This document shows, in pieces, positions 49,014 to 57,474 of a DNA stretch of 64,000 nt (positions within the stretch are counted from its first letter, which is position 1; each line of letters starts with the position of its first letter). Location of the stretch: positions 558,001 to 622,000 of the forward strand of contig JADJLT010000006.1 in NCBI GenBank assembly GCA_016709965.1, given 5' to 3'. The translations under genes were made by a program, and so were the position numbers. Source of the DNA: Betaproteobacteria bacterium. Its GTDB lineage: Bacteria; Pseudomonadota; Gammaproteobacteria; Burkholderiales; Rhodocyclaceae. The notes under the pieces are model-generated. The model did no database searches and was not told the origin of the DNA. It saw only the letters and a list, made by a program, of their open reading frames with translations.

Positions 49014-51272
49014 TCAGACGACTGCTTCGGTCTTTTCTTCCTCAAAGTCGAGTGTGATTTTTCCGTCTTGATCCAGGTTGACCGTGACACGTCCGCCATT
49101 GGCCAGCTTGCCGAACAATAGTTCGTCAGCCAGTGCCGAGCGGATGGTGTCCTGAATCAGGCGCGACATCGGGCGGGCGCCCATCAGCGGATCGAATCCT
49201 TTTTCAGCCAGCATTTCCTTCACTGCTTCGCTGAAGTGTGCCTCGACCTTCTTCTCGTGCAGCTGCTCTTCCAGCTGCATCAGGAACTTGTCGACCACGC
49301 GCAGAATGACCTCGTGATCCAGCGGCGCGAAGGAGATTGTTGCATCCAGACGATTGCGGAATTCTGGCGTGAACAGACGCTTGATCTCGGCCATTTCATC
49401 GCCGGTCTGCTTGTTGTTGGTGAAGCCCATGCTCGATTTTTGCAGATCGGCCGCCCCGGCATTGGTGGTCATGATGATCACCACATTACGGAAATCAGCT
49501 TTGCGACCGTTATTGTCCGTCAGCGTGCCATGGTCCATCACCTGAAGCAGGATATTGAAGATATCCGGGTGCGCCTTCTCGATTTCATCCAGTAGCAGCA
49601 CGGTGTAGGGCTTTTTGGTGATCGCTTCCGTCAACAACCCGCCCTGGTCAAAGCCGACATAGCCGGGAGGCGCACCAATCAGGCGAGAGACTGCATGGCG
49701 TTCCATATATTCCGACATGTCGAAACGCTGCAATTCGATACCGAGGGCGTAGGCCAGTTGTTTGGCAACTTCAGTCTTACCGACGCCAGTCGGTCCGCTG
49801 AACAGGAAGGAGCCAATCGGCTTGCCTGGATTGCCCAGCCCGGAGCGGGCCATCTTGATCGCCTTGGCCAGCGCTTCGATAGCTTTGTCCTGACCGAAGA
49901 CAACGGCCTTCAGATCGCGGTCGAGATTCTTCAACGCGCCGCGATCATCCAGTGATACGTGCTGCGACGGGATACGAGCAATCTTGGCAACAATCTCTTC
50001 GATATCCGTTTTGTTGATGACTTTTTTCTGCTTCGACTTGGGCAGAATACGCTGCGCTGCACCAGCCTCATCAATAACGTCAATTGCCTTGTCTGGCAGA
50101 TGGCGGTCGGTGATGTAACGCGCAGCAAGTTCCGCTGCCGAGGAAATGGCGGTCGCGGAGTATTTGATACCGTGGTGGGCCTCAAAGCGGGCTTTTAATC
50201 CCTTTAGGATTTCAACGGTTTCAGCGACTGAGGGTTCATTGACATCAATTTTCTGGAAGCGACGTGACAGCGCGCTGTCCTTCTCGAAAATTCCCCGGAA
50301 TTCAGTATAGGTCGTGGCACCGATGCACTTCAATTGACCGGATGAGAGCGCGGGCTTCAACAGGTTGGACGCATCCAGAGTGCCGCCAGAGGCCGAACCG
50401 GCGCCGATCAGGGTGTGAATTTCGTCGATGAACAAAATGGCGTGCGGATTGTCCTGCAAGGCTTTGAGAACGCCTTTCAAGCGCTGTTCGAAATCACCGC
50501 GATACTTTGTGCCAGCAAGCAGCGAACCCATGTCCAGTGAATAGACGTTGGCCTTGGCCAGAATTTCCGGCACATCGCCTTCGACCACCTTGCGGGCCAG
50601 ACCTTCGGCAATGGCTGTCTTGCCGACACCAGCCTCGCCAACCAGCAGCGGGTTGTTCTTGCGACGGCGGCACAGCGTCTGGATGACTCGCTCAAGCTCC
50701 TTGTCGCGGCCAATCAAGGGGTCGATCTTGCCCTGCAACGCAAGAGCGTTCAGATTGATCGTGTATTGCTCCAGCGGACCGGCTTCGGTCTTCTCGCCTT
50801 CGGTTTCCACTTCGGTTTCAGCGGCTGCCTTGGGCTGCGGTATCTTGCTGATGCCGTGTGAGATGTAATTGACGACATCAAGTCTGGTTACGCCCTGCTT
50901 TTGCAGGAAATAGACGGCGTGCGAATCCTTTTCGCCATAAATGGCGACCAGGACGTTGGCGCCATTGACCTCTTTTTTTCCAGAAGATTGAACGTGCAGG
51001 ATGGCCCGTTGAATGACTCGCTGGAACCCGAGCGTCGGCTGCGTATCAATGTCATCTTCGCCCGAAACGGTGGGCGTGTGCTCGTCAATGAAGTTGGTCA
51101 GATCCTTGCGTAACGCATCGGCTTTTGCGCCGCAGGAGCGCAGTGCTTCTGCCGCAGAGGGATTGTCGATCAATGCCAGCAACAGGTGTTCGACGGTAAT
51201 GAACTCGTGGCGTTTTTGACGCGCCTCGACAAAGGCCATGTGCAGGCTGACTTCGAGTTCCTGAGCAATCAT
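49014..51272 (-). CDS. clpA: ATP-dependent Clp protease ATP-binding subunit ClpA
   Basis: ClpA is the AAA+ unfoldase that feeds proteins into ClpP. The 752-residue protein has an N-terminal Clp repeat domain (MIAQELEVSLHMAFVEAR, then EFITVEHLLLALIDNPSAAEAL) and two AAA+ modules: Walker A motifs GEAGVGKTAIAEG and GPTGVGKTEVAKQ, with Walker B in ILFIDEIHTL and LLLDEIEKAHPD. The start MIAQELEVSL overlaps the clpS stop (ATGA), which follows normal ClpA start and length. The adaptor ClpS is the preceding gene. A short match to the repeat core (GGTTGACCGTGA) inside this gene is coincidental. Confidence 0.97.
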   Translation of the reverse strand: MIAQELEVSLHMAFVEARQKRHEFITVEHLLLALIDNPSAAEALRSCGAKADALRKDLTNFIDEHTPTVSGEDDIDTQPTLGFQRVIQRAILHVQSSGKKEVNGANVLVAIYGEKDSHAVYFLQKQGVTRLDVVNYISHGISKIPQPKAAAETEVETEGEKTEAGPLEQYTINLNALALQGKIDPLIGRDKELERVIQTLCRRRKNNPLLVGEAGVGKTAIAEGLARKVVEGDVPEILAKANVYSLDMGSLLAGTKYRGDFEQRLKGVLKALQDNPHAILFIDEIHTLIGAGSASGGTLDASNLLKPALSSGQLKCIGATTYTEFRGIFEKDSALSRRFQKIDVNEPSVAETVEILKGLKARFEAHHGIKYSATAISSAAELAARYITDRHLPDKAIDVIDEAGAAQRILPKSKQKKVINKTDIEEIVAKIARIPSQHVSLDDRGALKNLDRDLKAVVFGQDKAIEALAKAIKMARSGLGNPGKPIGSFLFSGPTGVGKTEVAKQLAYALGIELQRFDMSEYMERHAVSRLIGAPPGYVGFDQGGLLTEAITKKPYTVLLLDEIEKAHPDIFNILLQVMDHGTLTDNNGRKADFRNVVIIMTTNAGAADLQKSSMGFTNNKQTGDEMAEIKRLFTPEFRNRLDATISFAPLDHEVILRVVDKFLMQLEEQLHEKKVEAHFSEAVKEMLAEKGFDPLMGARPMSRLIQDTIRSALADELLFGKLANGGRVTVNLDQDGKITLDFEEEKTEAVV

Positions 51273-51580
51273 CAGTTTTCCTCCATGATGCAAGCAAGCG
51301 GGTGTTGGTGCATGCGGGCGAATGCAATCACTTGATCCACCTTGGTTGCGGCGATGTCCCGGGGGAACACACCGCATACACCTCGGCCGTCATTGTGAAC
51401 TTTGAGCATGATTCGCGTCGCTTGTTCAGTATCCAGAGAAAAAAAACGCTGCAGAACGGTGATGACGAATTCCATCGGTGTGTAGTCGTCGTTCAGCAAC
51501 ACCACCTTGTACATCTTTGGCGGGCCTAGCTTGCTGCGCTTTGCCTCAAGTTGTCCGCCTTCCTGAACCTTCGTAGCCAT
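51272..51580 (-). CDS. clpS: ClpA adaptor protein ClpS
   Basis: ClpS binds the N-terminal domain of ClpA and directs N-degron substrates to it. The 102-residue protein has the family pattern PKMYKVVLLNDDYTPMEFVITVLQRFF and LKVHNDGRGVCGVFPRDIAATK. Its stop codon overlaps the clpA start. It is divergent from a cold-shock protein gene across 271 bp, which probably holds the long leader of that gene. Confidence 0.96.
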   Translation of the reverse strand: MATKVQEGGQLEAKRSKLGPPKMYKVVLLNDDYTPMEFVITVLQRFFSLDTEQATRIMLKVHNDGRGVCGVFPRDIAATKVDQVIAFARMHQHPLACIMEEN

Positions 51581-51851
51581 GCGTTCGATTTTATACAGTC
51601 CGCCTTAATCTGCAATAAAAAATATTGAGACGAAAGGCCCGATTTCAAGATCAGGAGGGCGATTGAAGTAAAAGAATTTTGCTGCGCCGCCGCATTTAAA
51701 TTTGTTGACGGCATAATTTAACTGGCGTAGAAAGCAATCGTGTTTGGCTTCATGCTGTATCGAGGTTGCTGTGATGCACCGGGTCACTGAGCTCAAACAG
51801 GGAGTCGGGGAGACCCGTAATTTGTTCGTCTATTGTAAGAAAGTTGCAAAC

Positions 51852-52055
51852 ATGGCAATCGGTACTGTCAAGTGGTTCAATGATTCCAAGGGTTTTGGTT
51901 TTATCACGCCTGATGATGGCAGCGAAGATCTCTTCGCACATTTTTCCGCCATCAACATGAATGGTTTCAAGACTCTGAAGGAAGGTCAAAAAGTTTCCTT
52001 CGATGTCGTGCAAGGCCCTAAGGGTAAGCAGGCGTCCAACATCCAGAGCGCCTAA
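51852..52055 (+). CDS. Cold-shock protein, CspA family
   Basis: This 67-residue single-stranded nucleic-acid chaperone has the intact RNP1 (KGFGFI) and RNP2 (LFAHFS) motifs in MAIGTVKWFNDSKGFGFITPDDGSEDLFAHFSAI. The preceding 270 bp have no other gene and probably form the long 5' leader that controls translation at low temperature in cspA-type genes. The start is the MAIGTVKWF ATG; the frame runs upstream but the extra codons are not family-like. A strong terminator follows. Confidence 0.93.
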   Translation: MAIGTVKWFNDSKGFGFITPDDGSEDLFAHFSAINMNGFKTLKEGQKVSFDVVQGPKGKQASNIQSA

Positions 52056-52075
52056 GCTTCGGATAGCTGCACGTT

Positions 52076-52108
52076 AAAAAGCCCGTCTGGTTTCAGACGG
52101 GCTTTTTT
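52076..52108 (+). terminator. Terminator of the cold-shock gene
   Basis: AAAAAGCCCGTCTG pairs with CAGACGGGCTTTTT around a 4-nt loop, then TTTTTT. It lies 20 nt after the stop and before the converging second soxZ. Confidence 0.88.
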
Positions 52109-52138
52109 CATTGGCGGGACGGATAGTCGATGCGGCGA

Positions 52139-52450
52139 TCAGGTGGCAGTTATTTCGTCCTGACGGTGGTCGCCGTCGTTGTCTATCCAGACGACAGAGA
52201 GCTTGTCACCGGCTTTAATGCCGCGGGCCTTGAAGGTGAAGAGCGGGTTCTTCGAGATCGACGTGTTGAGCTGACCTTCGATCATTGGCTTGCCATTCAG
52301 GTTGACCGTGAAACTCTGGATGAAGTGCATCGGGAGTACTTGCCCCTTGTCATCCTTGCGTTGCCCGGTTTCCATCGGATGCTGCATCAAAATGCGAATG
52401 TCGCTAATTTCACCCTGGTTCTGGATACGGATTTTGATCTGTTCAGCCAT
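52139..52450 (-). CDS. soxZ2: Second SoxZ-type thiosulfate carrier subunit
   Basis: This 103-residue SoxZ homologue (MAEQIKIRIQNQGEISDIRIL) keeps the family pattern QHPMETGQRKDDKGQVLPMHFI and SISKNPLFTFKARGIKAGDKLS. It is the same length as the main SoxZ but clearly diverged, so it is not a recent copy. Its partner soxY2 just upstream is interrupted by an in-frame stop. With soxY inactive this SoxZ may pair with the main SoxY or be a relic. It lies in the minus-strand unit moaC-soxY2-soxZ2. The gene symbol is descriptive only. Confidence 0.88.
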   Translation of the reverse strand: MAEQIKIRIQNQGEISDIRILMQHPMETGQRKDDKGQVLPMHFIQSFTVNLNGKPMIEGQLNTSISKNPLFTFKARGIKAGDKLSVVWIDNDGDHRQDEITAT

Positions 52451-52452
52451 GT

Positions 52453-52926
52453 TCAGCCCCCGCAGCCGCCAAGCGTGACCTTGATTTCACGGAAGGCAAC
52501 ATGGATTTTGCCATCTGCGGATTTGGCCACTGCTCGAATGCGTGTGGTTTCTGCTAGTTTGAGTTGCGCTTTGACGTAGGGCAGAACCGGGCCGGAGAAC
52601 TCAATTGCTGAACACATCGGCATCGGATTTTTGTCGGCAAAGATGGCCAGGCTTCGGGTGTTGGCGATGTTGCTGGTGATCTCAACCTCCACCTTGGCGC
52701 CGTTCTCGGCGATTTCCGGCGCATTGATCAGGATGTCGCGTGATTCCACCGCATTGTTGCCGCCTTAGGCTTTCAGGGCATCATTGATGTTTCGCGCTGT
52801 GAAAGCACTCTTGTTCCATTCAGCGGCAAGCAGTCGGGTTGGTTTCAGTAAACCGCCGGCCAACAGCGGGAGAAGCAGGGCGGCTGACGTGCTGTTTTTC
52901 AGGAATTTCCGGCGTAATTCGAACAT
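52453..52926 (-). pseudogene. soxY2: Second soxY, interrupted by an in-frame TAA
   Basis: Reading from the ATG at 52926, the frame starts with a twin-arginine-like signal (MFELRRKFLKNSTSAALLLP, then LLAAEWNKSAFTARNINDALKA), but codon 54 is TAA (52765-52767). After it the same frame continues with GGNNAVESRDILINAPEIAENGAK and ends in the diagnostic VTLGGCGG. The main SoxY has EWNKTAFDAKSMADTLKAL at the same place, so TAA most simply replaces a Leu codon (TTA). A fragment from a GTG at 52749 would lack the signal peptide. So this soxY is either inactivated, read through, or a sequencing error. SoxZ2 follows 2 nt downstream. Confidence 0.85.
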
Positions 52927-52938
52927 GCTTGGTCCGTA

Positions 52939-53421
52939 CTATTCAGCGACCCAATGGCCGGATTTCCCGCCGCTCTTTTCGATGAGCCTAATATTGTCGA
53001 TACGCATGCCGCGGTCGACTGCTTTCGTCATGTCATAGATGGTGAGCAGCCCGACTGAGGCCGCTGTCAGTGCTTCCATTTCGACACCGGTGCGACCGAA
53101 GCACTCGGCCGTTACTGTGCAGTGGACGGCATTTTGCGTTTCGTCGATCGTGAAATCGGCAGTAACGCGGGTCAACGCGATAGGGTGGCAAAGTGGAATC
53201 AGGTCGCCGGTGCGTTTTGAGGCCTGGATGGCGGCGATGCGGGCGATGCCCAGAACGTCACCCTTTCTGGCAGAGCCGGACTGGATGAGCGCCAAGGTTT
53301 CCGGCTTCATGAATATGCTGCCGGCGGCACGGGCGATACGGGCTGTTTCTGCTTTGGCGCCAACGTCGACCATATGGGCCTGTCCGCTGCTATCGAAATG
53401 TGTCAGGTTCTGATTGTTCAC
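52939..53421 (-). CDS. moaC: Cyclic pyranopterin monophosphate synthase MoaC
   Basis: MoaC makes cyclic pyranopterin monophosphate, the first stable intermediate of the molybdenum cofactor. The 160-residue protein has LIPLCHPIALTRVTADFTID, CTVTAECFGRTGVEMEALTAASVGLLTIYDMTKAVDRGM and ESGGKSGHW at the end, all typical. The start codon is GTG with a weak ribosome site. It precedes soxY2-soxZ2 on the same strand with 12 nt between. SoxC needs this cofactor, so the linkage of moaC with sox genes may have a functional basis. Confidence 0.96.
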   Translation of the reverse strand: MNNQNLTHFDSSGQAHMVDVGAKAETARIARAAGSIFMKPETLALIQSGSARKGDVLGIARIAAIQASKRTGDLIPLCHPIALTRVTADFTIDETQNAVHCTVTAECFGRTGVEMEALTAASVGLLTIYDMTKAVDRGMRIDNIRLIEKSGGKSGHWVAE

Positions 53422-53485
53422 GGGATTTCTAATTGGTTACGATCCGCTACACGGGCGGTTTTCTGGGCTGCGGTATCATAGCACC

Positions 53486-54937
53486 ATGCCTCTTTTTCGA
53501 CGCCTGACCGCTTTTTTCCTTGCCTGTGCACTGACTGTGCAACCGTTGCGAGCGGATGATCTGCCGGAGCTGGGGGACGTTGCCAGCAATGAGTTGTCGG
53601 TGAGCGCCGAGAAAAAGATCGGCCAGCAGATAATGCACGCAATTCGCTGGAGTGAACCGGCTTATCTGGACGATGCGGATGTTGAGGATTACCTGAACCA
53701 GTTGGGTAATCGTTTGGCGGCGGTCAGCGCTGATCCCGGGTTCGGCTTTTATTTTTTCCCGATCAACGATCCGAGCATCAACGCCTTCGCCATGCCGGGC
53801 GGCTATATTGGCGTGCATACCGGATTGATTGCCTCGACTCAGACGGAGTCGGAACTTGCCGGTGTGCTGGGCCATGAAATATCGCACGTGACCCAGCGTC
53901 ATATTGCCCGTCAGGTCTTTCAGTCGAAAAAAATCGACATGGCTTCGATGGTGGCGATGGCCCTGGCATTGCTGGCGGCGCGTTCAAGCAGTCAGCTAGC
54001 CGGCGCAGCGATAGCCGGAACCCAGGCAGGGGCAATTTCGGCGCAACTCGCCTTTTCGCGGGATTTCGAGCGGGAGGCCGATCGCCAGGGCTTCGACGTT
54101 TTGCGCAAGGCCGGCTTTGACGTTCGGGGCATGGCCGTCTTTTTTGAGCGCTTGCAGAAGTCCGTTCGCCTTTACGAGAACAACGCGACGGCTTATCTGC
54201 GCACGCACCCGCTAACGGGCGAGCGTTTGACCGACATGCAGAATCGCGAACAGGCAATCCCCTATCAACAAGTGGCCGACAGTGTTGATTTTCAACTGGT
54301 GCGCGCCAAGGTACGTGCCCTTCAGGGAACGCCCGAAGATGCGATCAAGGATCTCGAGACCTTGCTGCGCGAGCGGAAATTTGCTTCCGAGGCTGCGATT
54401 CGCTATGGCTTGGCGTTCGCCTATTTCCGGAATCGTGACTGGCGTGCGGCGGATCAGCAGGTGGATGCCATCCGCAGTCTCAAGGTGTCGGCGCCCATGT
54501 TGGAACATCTGCGAGCCGATATACGGATTGCCGAAGGTGATACGGCCGGTGGATTGACCGCTTATCGCGATGCGATGGTGCGTTTCCCATTGAGCCATGG
54601 TCTGCTCTATGGTTACGGCAGCACCTTGATTGGCGCGGGTCGCTTTGATGAGTCACTGCGCTTTTCGGAAGCGCAGTTGAGCAACTATCCTGAAGACGTG
54701 CGTTTCCATAAAATGCGCGCCGAAAGTTACGCTGGCCTGGGCAAGAAAGCCATGCAGCACCGTGCGTTGGCTGAAGTGTTTGCTTTGCAGGGGCAAACGC
54801 AGGGTGCGGTTGGACAACTTGAACTGGCGCAAAAGGCCGGGGATGCCAATTTTTTCGAGATGTCTTCGATTGATGGGCGTTTGCGCGAAATGAAGCAGCG
54901 CCTGAACGAGGAACTGAAGGAAAAGCGGAGTTGGTAG
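53486..54937 (+). CDS. Periplasmic M48 metalloprotease/TPR protein (BepA-like)
   Basis: This 483-residue precursor has a signal peptide (LTAFFLACALTVQPLRA), an M48 peptidase domain with the zinc motif GHEISHVTQRHI at about 129-140 and the third ligand in FEREADRQGFD, and C-terminal tetratricopeptide repeats (from about 270 onward). BepA-type proteins check and degrade stalled outer-membrane assembly intermediates such as LptD. The ATG at 53486 is preferred because the upstream in-frame part overlaps moaC and lacks a signal peptide. Confidence 0.9.
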   Translation: MPLFRRLTAFFLACALTVQPLRADDLPELGDVASNELSVSAEKKIGQQIMHAIRWSEPAYLDDADVEDYLNQLGNRLAAVSADPGFGFYFFPINDPSINAFAMPGGYIGVHTGLIASTQTESELAGVLGHEISHVTQRHIARQVFQSKKIDMASMVAMALALLAARSSSQLAGAAIAGTQAGAISAQLAFSRDFEREADRQGFDVLRKAGFDVRGMAVFFERLQKSVRLYENNATAYLRTHPLTGERLTDMQNREQAIPYQQVADSVDFQLVRAKVRALQGTPEDAIKDLETLLRERKFASEAAIRYGLAFAYFRNRDWRAADQQVDAIRSLKVSAPMLEHLRADIRIAEGDTAGGLTAYRDAMVRFPLSHGLLYGYGSTLIGAGRFDESLRFSEAQLSNYPEDVRFHKMRAESYAGLGKKAMQHRALAEVFALQGQTQGAVGQLELAQKAGDANFFEMSSIDGRLREMKQRLNEELKEKRSW

Positions 54938-54976
54938 AGTTAAAATAGGTAATCCAATCCTTCACACCAAATCATC

Positions 54977-55204
54977 ATGGAATTCGATCGCGATCTCGAC
55001 GTTAAAGGGCTGAACTGCCCGCTGCCTATCCTGCGTACCAAGAAGGCGCTTGCCGAGATGGAGTCGGGCAAGATTCTGCGCGTGCAGGCAACCGATCCGG
55101 GGTCGATGAAGGATTTCCCCGCTTTTGCCAAGCAAACCGGCAACGAACTGCTGGGGCAAAAGGAAGAAAATCGCGTTTTCGAGTTTTACCTGAAACGCAA
55201 ATAA
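54977..55204 (+). CDS. TusA-family sulfur carrier protein
   Basis: This 75-residue protein of the TusA/SirA family has the conserved CPLPILRTKKAL with Cys14 as the sulfur-carrying residue. In E. coli TusA passes sulfur for tRNA thiolation; in sulfur oxidisers similar proteins carry cytoplasmic persulfide sulfur. Which role applies here cannot be told from one gene. Its TAA (55202-55204) overlaps the point where the pabB-pabC reading frame begins, so the two may be translationally coupled. No ribosome site is evident. Confidence 0.9.
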   Translation: MEFDRDLDVKGLNCPLPILRTKKALAEMESGKILRVQATDPGSMKDFPAFAKQTGNELLGQKEENRVFEFYLKRK

Positions 55205-56937
55205 GCACAGATTTCATCGCATTTTTCGAGGACAGGCGGGCGCCAGCAGGCGAACCCGCCGCTTGGCGTTTCGATGGACTGGTCGATTGCCTTGAGGTCT
55301 GCGACCGGGCATCGCTGGAACATGCGCTGAGCCGTCTGCAAAGCGATCCGCAGTGGACGGTGGTGGCGCTCGATTACGAACTGGGTTATCTGCTGGAGCC
55401 GGCATCGGCACCGCCGGGTTGGCAGCCGGGTGGGCAACCACTTGCGCGCTTCTGGCGATTTGCCCACCGTCTGTCCATGACAGCGGAAGCGGCAGAAGAC
55501 TGGCTGGCGGCGCAGGTGGATGGCGTGGTTGCCGGGGTTGGTGGTTTGCAGCCGGGTCTTGATGAAAAAAACTATGTTGCTGCGGTCAACCGGATAAAAC
55601 AGCTGATTTTCGAAGGTGACTGCTATCAGGTGAATTTCACCTTCCCGATGACTTTCGAATGGTTCGGCACGCCGCTGACGCTCTATGCACGATTGCGCGA
55701 GCGCCAGCCGGTACGCTACGGCGGTTTTGTTGGCGATGCCGAACAAGGTCTGGTTTCACTGTCGCCTGAGTTGTTTCTGGAACGGCACGGCGAGCGTTTG
55801 CTGACCCGGCCGATGAAAGGCACCGCTGCGCGCAGCGCGCCGGCCGATCAGTTGAAAAATTCGGCCAAGGATCGTGCCGAAAATTTGATGATCGTAGACC
55901 TGCTGCGCAACGATCTTGGGCGTATTGCTGAGCATGGCAGCGTCGCGGTCGACCGGCTGTTTGATATCGAGGCATACCCGACTGTCTGGCAGATGGTTTC
56001 AGAGGTCTCGGCGAATGTTGGCCAGCGTAGCTTCGGCGAGATATTGAACGCCCTGTTTCCTTGTGGATCGATTACCGGTGCGCCGAAAATTCGCGCCATG
56101 CAGATTGCCGCTGAGCTGGAGACAGGGAAGCGTGGCATTTATACCGGTGCTCTTGGCTGGCTGGCGCCGCATGAAGATTTCAGGCTGAACGTCGCGATCC
56201 GCACGCTGGCGCTGGGCGCGGATGGCCATGGACAGCTGGGTGTTGGCAGTGGTGTGGTTGCGGATTCGGAAGCGTCGGCGGAGTGGGCGGAGTGTCTGCT
56301 CAAGGGGAGCTTTCTGAGTGATTGCGACCCCGGCTTCAAATTGATTGAAACCCTGCGCCGCGACGGGGGGATGTATCCGATGTGGGCTGGCCACCTGGCG
56401 CGCCTGCGGCGTTCGGGGCGCTACTTCGGATTTCCGCTCGATGAGCAATCACTGTTTCGGGAGCTGGGGTCACAGCCGGCGAAAGGGACGTGGCGGGTAC
56501 GCGTAACGCTGGACAAGTCCGGGGCGATTGACGTGCAGTCGGCGGCGTTGGACGGGGCGCCACCTGAGATGCGGTTGGCGGTCATGGCTACGGAACGCAT
56601 TGATTCACGCGATACTTTTCGCCGCCACAAGACGACGGTTCGCGCGCTGTACGACGCAGCTTTGCGCAGTCTGCCGGCCGATTCGCCGATTTTCGACCTG
56701 GTGTTCTTAAATGAACGCGGCGAGGTCGCCGAGGGTGCCCGGAGCAATATTTTTGTCGAGCGTGACGGGGTGTTGCTGACGCCGCCGATCGAGAGTGGTG
56801 CCTTGCCCGGGGTGCTGCGGGCTGACTTGCTGGCGCGTGGTCAGGCCCGAGAGGCGGTGCTGCAGCCGGCCGATCTGGCCGACGGGTTCTGGATGGGTAA
56901 TGCGCTGCGTGGCTTGATTCGCGTCACGCTGCGCTAG
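55201..56937 (+). CDS. pabB: Aminodeoxychorismate synthase/lyase fusion (PabB-PabC)
   Basis: This bifunctional enzyme makes p-aminobenzoate for folate. The PabB part (about the first 350 residues) has FEGDCYQVNFTFP, RPMKGTAARSAPADQLKNSAKDRAENLMIVDLLRND and PCGSITGAPKIRAMQI; the PabC part is a class IV aminotransferase-type lyase (FLNERGEVAEGARSNIFVERDG, then ALPGVLRADLL). Coding sequence clearly extends upstream of the first normal start (GTG at 55360) to an ATA at 55201 that overlaps the tusA stop. No ATG, GTG or TTG exists in that stretch, so the real start is unclear: ATA or ATC use, mutation, or sequencing error. The glutamine amidotransferase PabA is not in the window. Confidence 0.85.
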   Translation: MSTDFIAFFEDRRAPAGEPAAWRFDGLVDCLEVCDRASLEHALSRLQSDPQWTVVALDYELGYLLEPASAPPGWQPGGQPLARFWRFAHRLSMTAEAAEDWLAAQVDGVVAGVGGLQPGLDEKNYVAAVNRIKQLIFEGDCYQVNFTFPMTFEWFGTPLTLYARLRERQPVRYGGFVGDAEQGLVSLSPELFLERHGERLLTRPMKGTAARSAPADQLKNSAKDRAENLMIVDLLRNDLGRIAEHGSVAVDRLFDIEAYPTVWQMVSEVSANVGQRSFGEILNALFPCGSITGAPKIRAMQIAAELETGKRGIYTGALGWLAPHEDFRLNVAIRTLALGADGHGQLGVGSGVVADSEASAEWAECLLKGSFLSDCDPGFKLIETLRRDGGMYPMWAGHLARLRRSGRYFGFPLDEQSLFRELGSQPAKGTWRVRVTLDKSGAIDVQSAALDGAPPEMRLAVMATERIDSRDTFRRHKTTVRALYDAALRSLPADSPIFDLVFLNERGEVAEGARSNIFVERDGVLLTPPIESGALPGVLRADLLARGQAREAVLQPADLADGFWMGNALRGLIRVTLR

Positions 56938-56974
56938 TTTTTCGATTTTGGCCGTTTTTTCCGGTTGACCGTGG
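56938..56974 (+). repeat. Dispersed TTCCGGTTGACCG repeat after pabB-pabC
   Basis: A canonical copy: TTTTTCGATTTTGGCC, GTTTTTT, then CCGGTTGACCGTGG. It starts 1 nt after the pabB-pabC stop, before the converging membrane-protein gene. Confidence 0.92.
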
Positions 56975-56981
56975 TAATCAA

Positions 56982-57473
56982 TTATTTGCGCAATTGACGC
57001 AAATAAAGCCCAACGGCGCTGAATAGCGCAGCGCCAAGCGCGTACAGGAACATCTTGATGCTGATTTCGCGGTAGGCGACCAGCACTGGCTCATCATTGT
57101 CGATGCGATAGCGAACGGTTATCTGGAAGTTCCAGGCGGCGGCTGTGGTTTCGATCAGTCCCGCCTCCTTGCCCGGCTTCCACGATACGTTGATCTGTTC
57201 GTATGCAGTTTCGCCGCTGTCGACGGGCGGTTTAACGGCCTGCAGGCGCCCTTCGGCACGTGCCTTGGCCAGTTCGCCGTAGGGGATCACGCATGGCGTA
57301 TCGGGCTTGCAGGTGGCGACGAGCGGGAACGCCGGCAGCCATTCGCCCCCTTTTTCCCAAGGCCAGGCCGCCATCAGCGCCAGACCCCACATCCAGACCA
57401 GAACGCAGTAAATCATCAGCCATTTGAAGATGTGGGCAAAGCGGTTGACGGGGGGCGCGACGGCTTCGGTCAT
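56982..57473 (-). CDS. Hypothetical membrane protein downstream of valS
   Basis: This 163-residue protein has an N-terminal membrane helix (IFKWLMIYCVLVWMWGLALMAAW), a periplasmic domain of about 90 residues with two cysteines (ATCKPDTPCVIPYGELAKARAEGRL), and a second helix near the C-terminus (MFLYALGAALFSAVGLYL). I do not recognise a family. It starts one base after the valS stop, with a ribosome site inside the end of valS, so it is probably expressed with valS. No function can be assigned. Confidence 0.8.
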   Translation of the reverse strand: MTEAVAPPVNRFAHIFKWLMIYCVLVWMWGLALMAAWPWEKGGEWLPAFPLVATCKPDTPCVIPYGELAKARAEGRLQAVKPPVDSGETAYEQINVSWKPGKEAGLIETTAAAWNFQITVRYRIDNDEPVLVAYREISIKMFLYALGAALFSAVGLYLRQLRK

Positions 57474-57474
57474 G

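Noticed and set aside
49076..49087. GGTTGACCGTGA inside clpA
   Set aside because: Only the right core matches and the bases encode the conserved VTVNL of ClpA, so it is a chance match, not a repeat copy.
52300..52311. GGTTGACCGTGA inside soxZ2
   Set aside because: It encodes FTVNL of SoxZ and the left arm is absent, so it is treated as chance.
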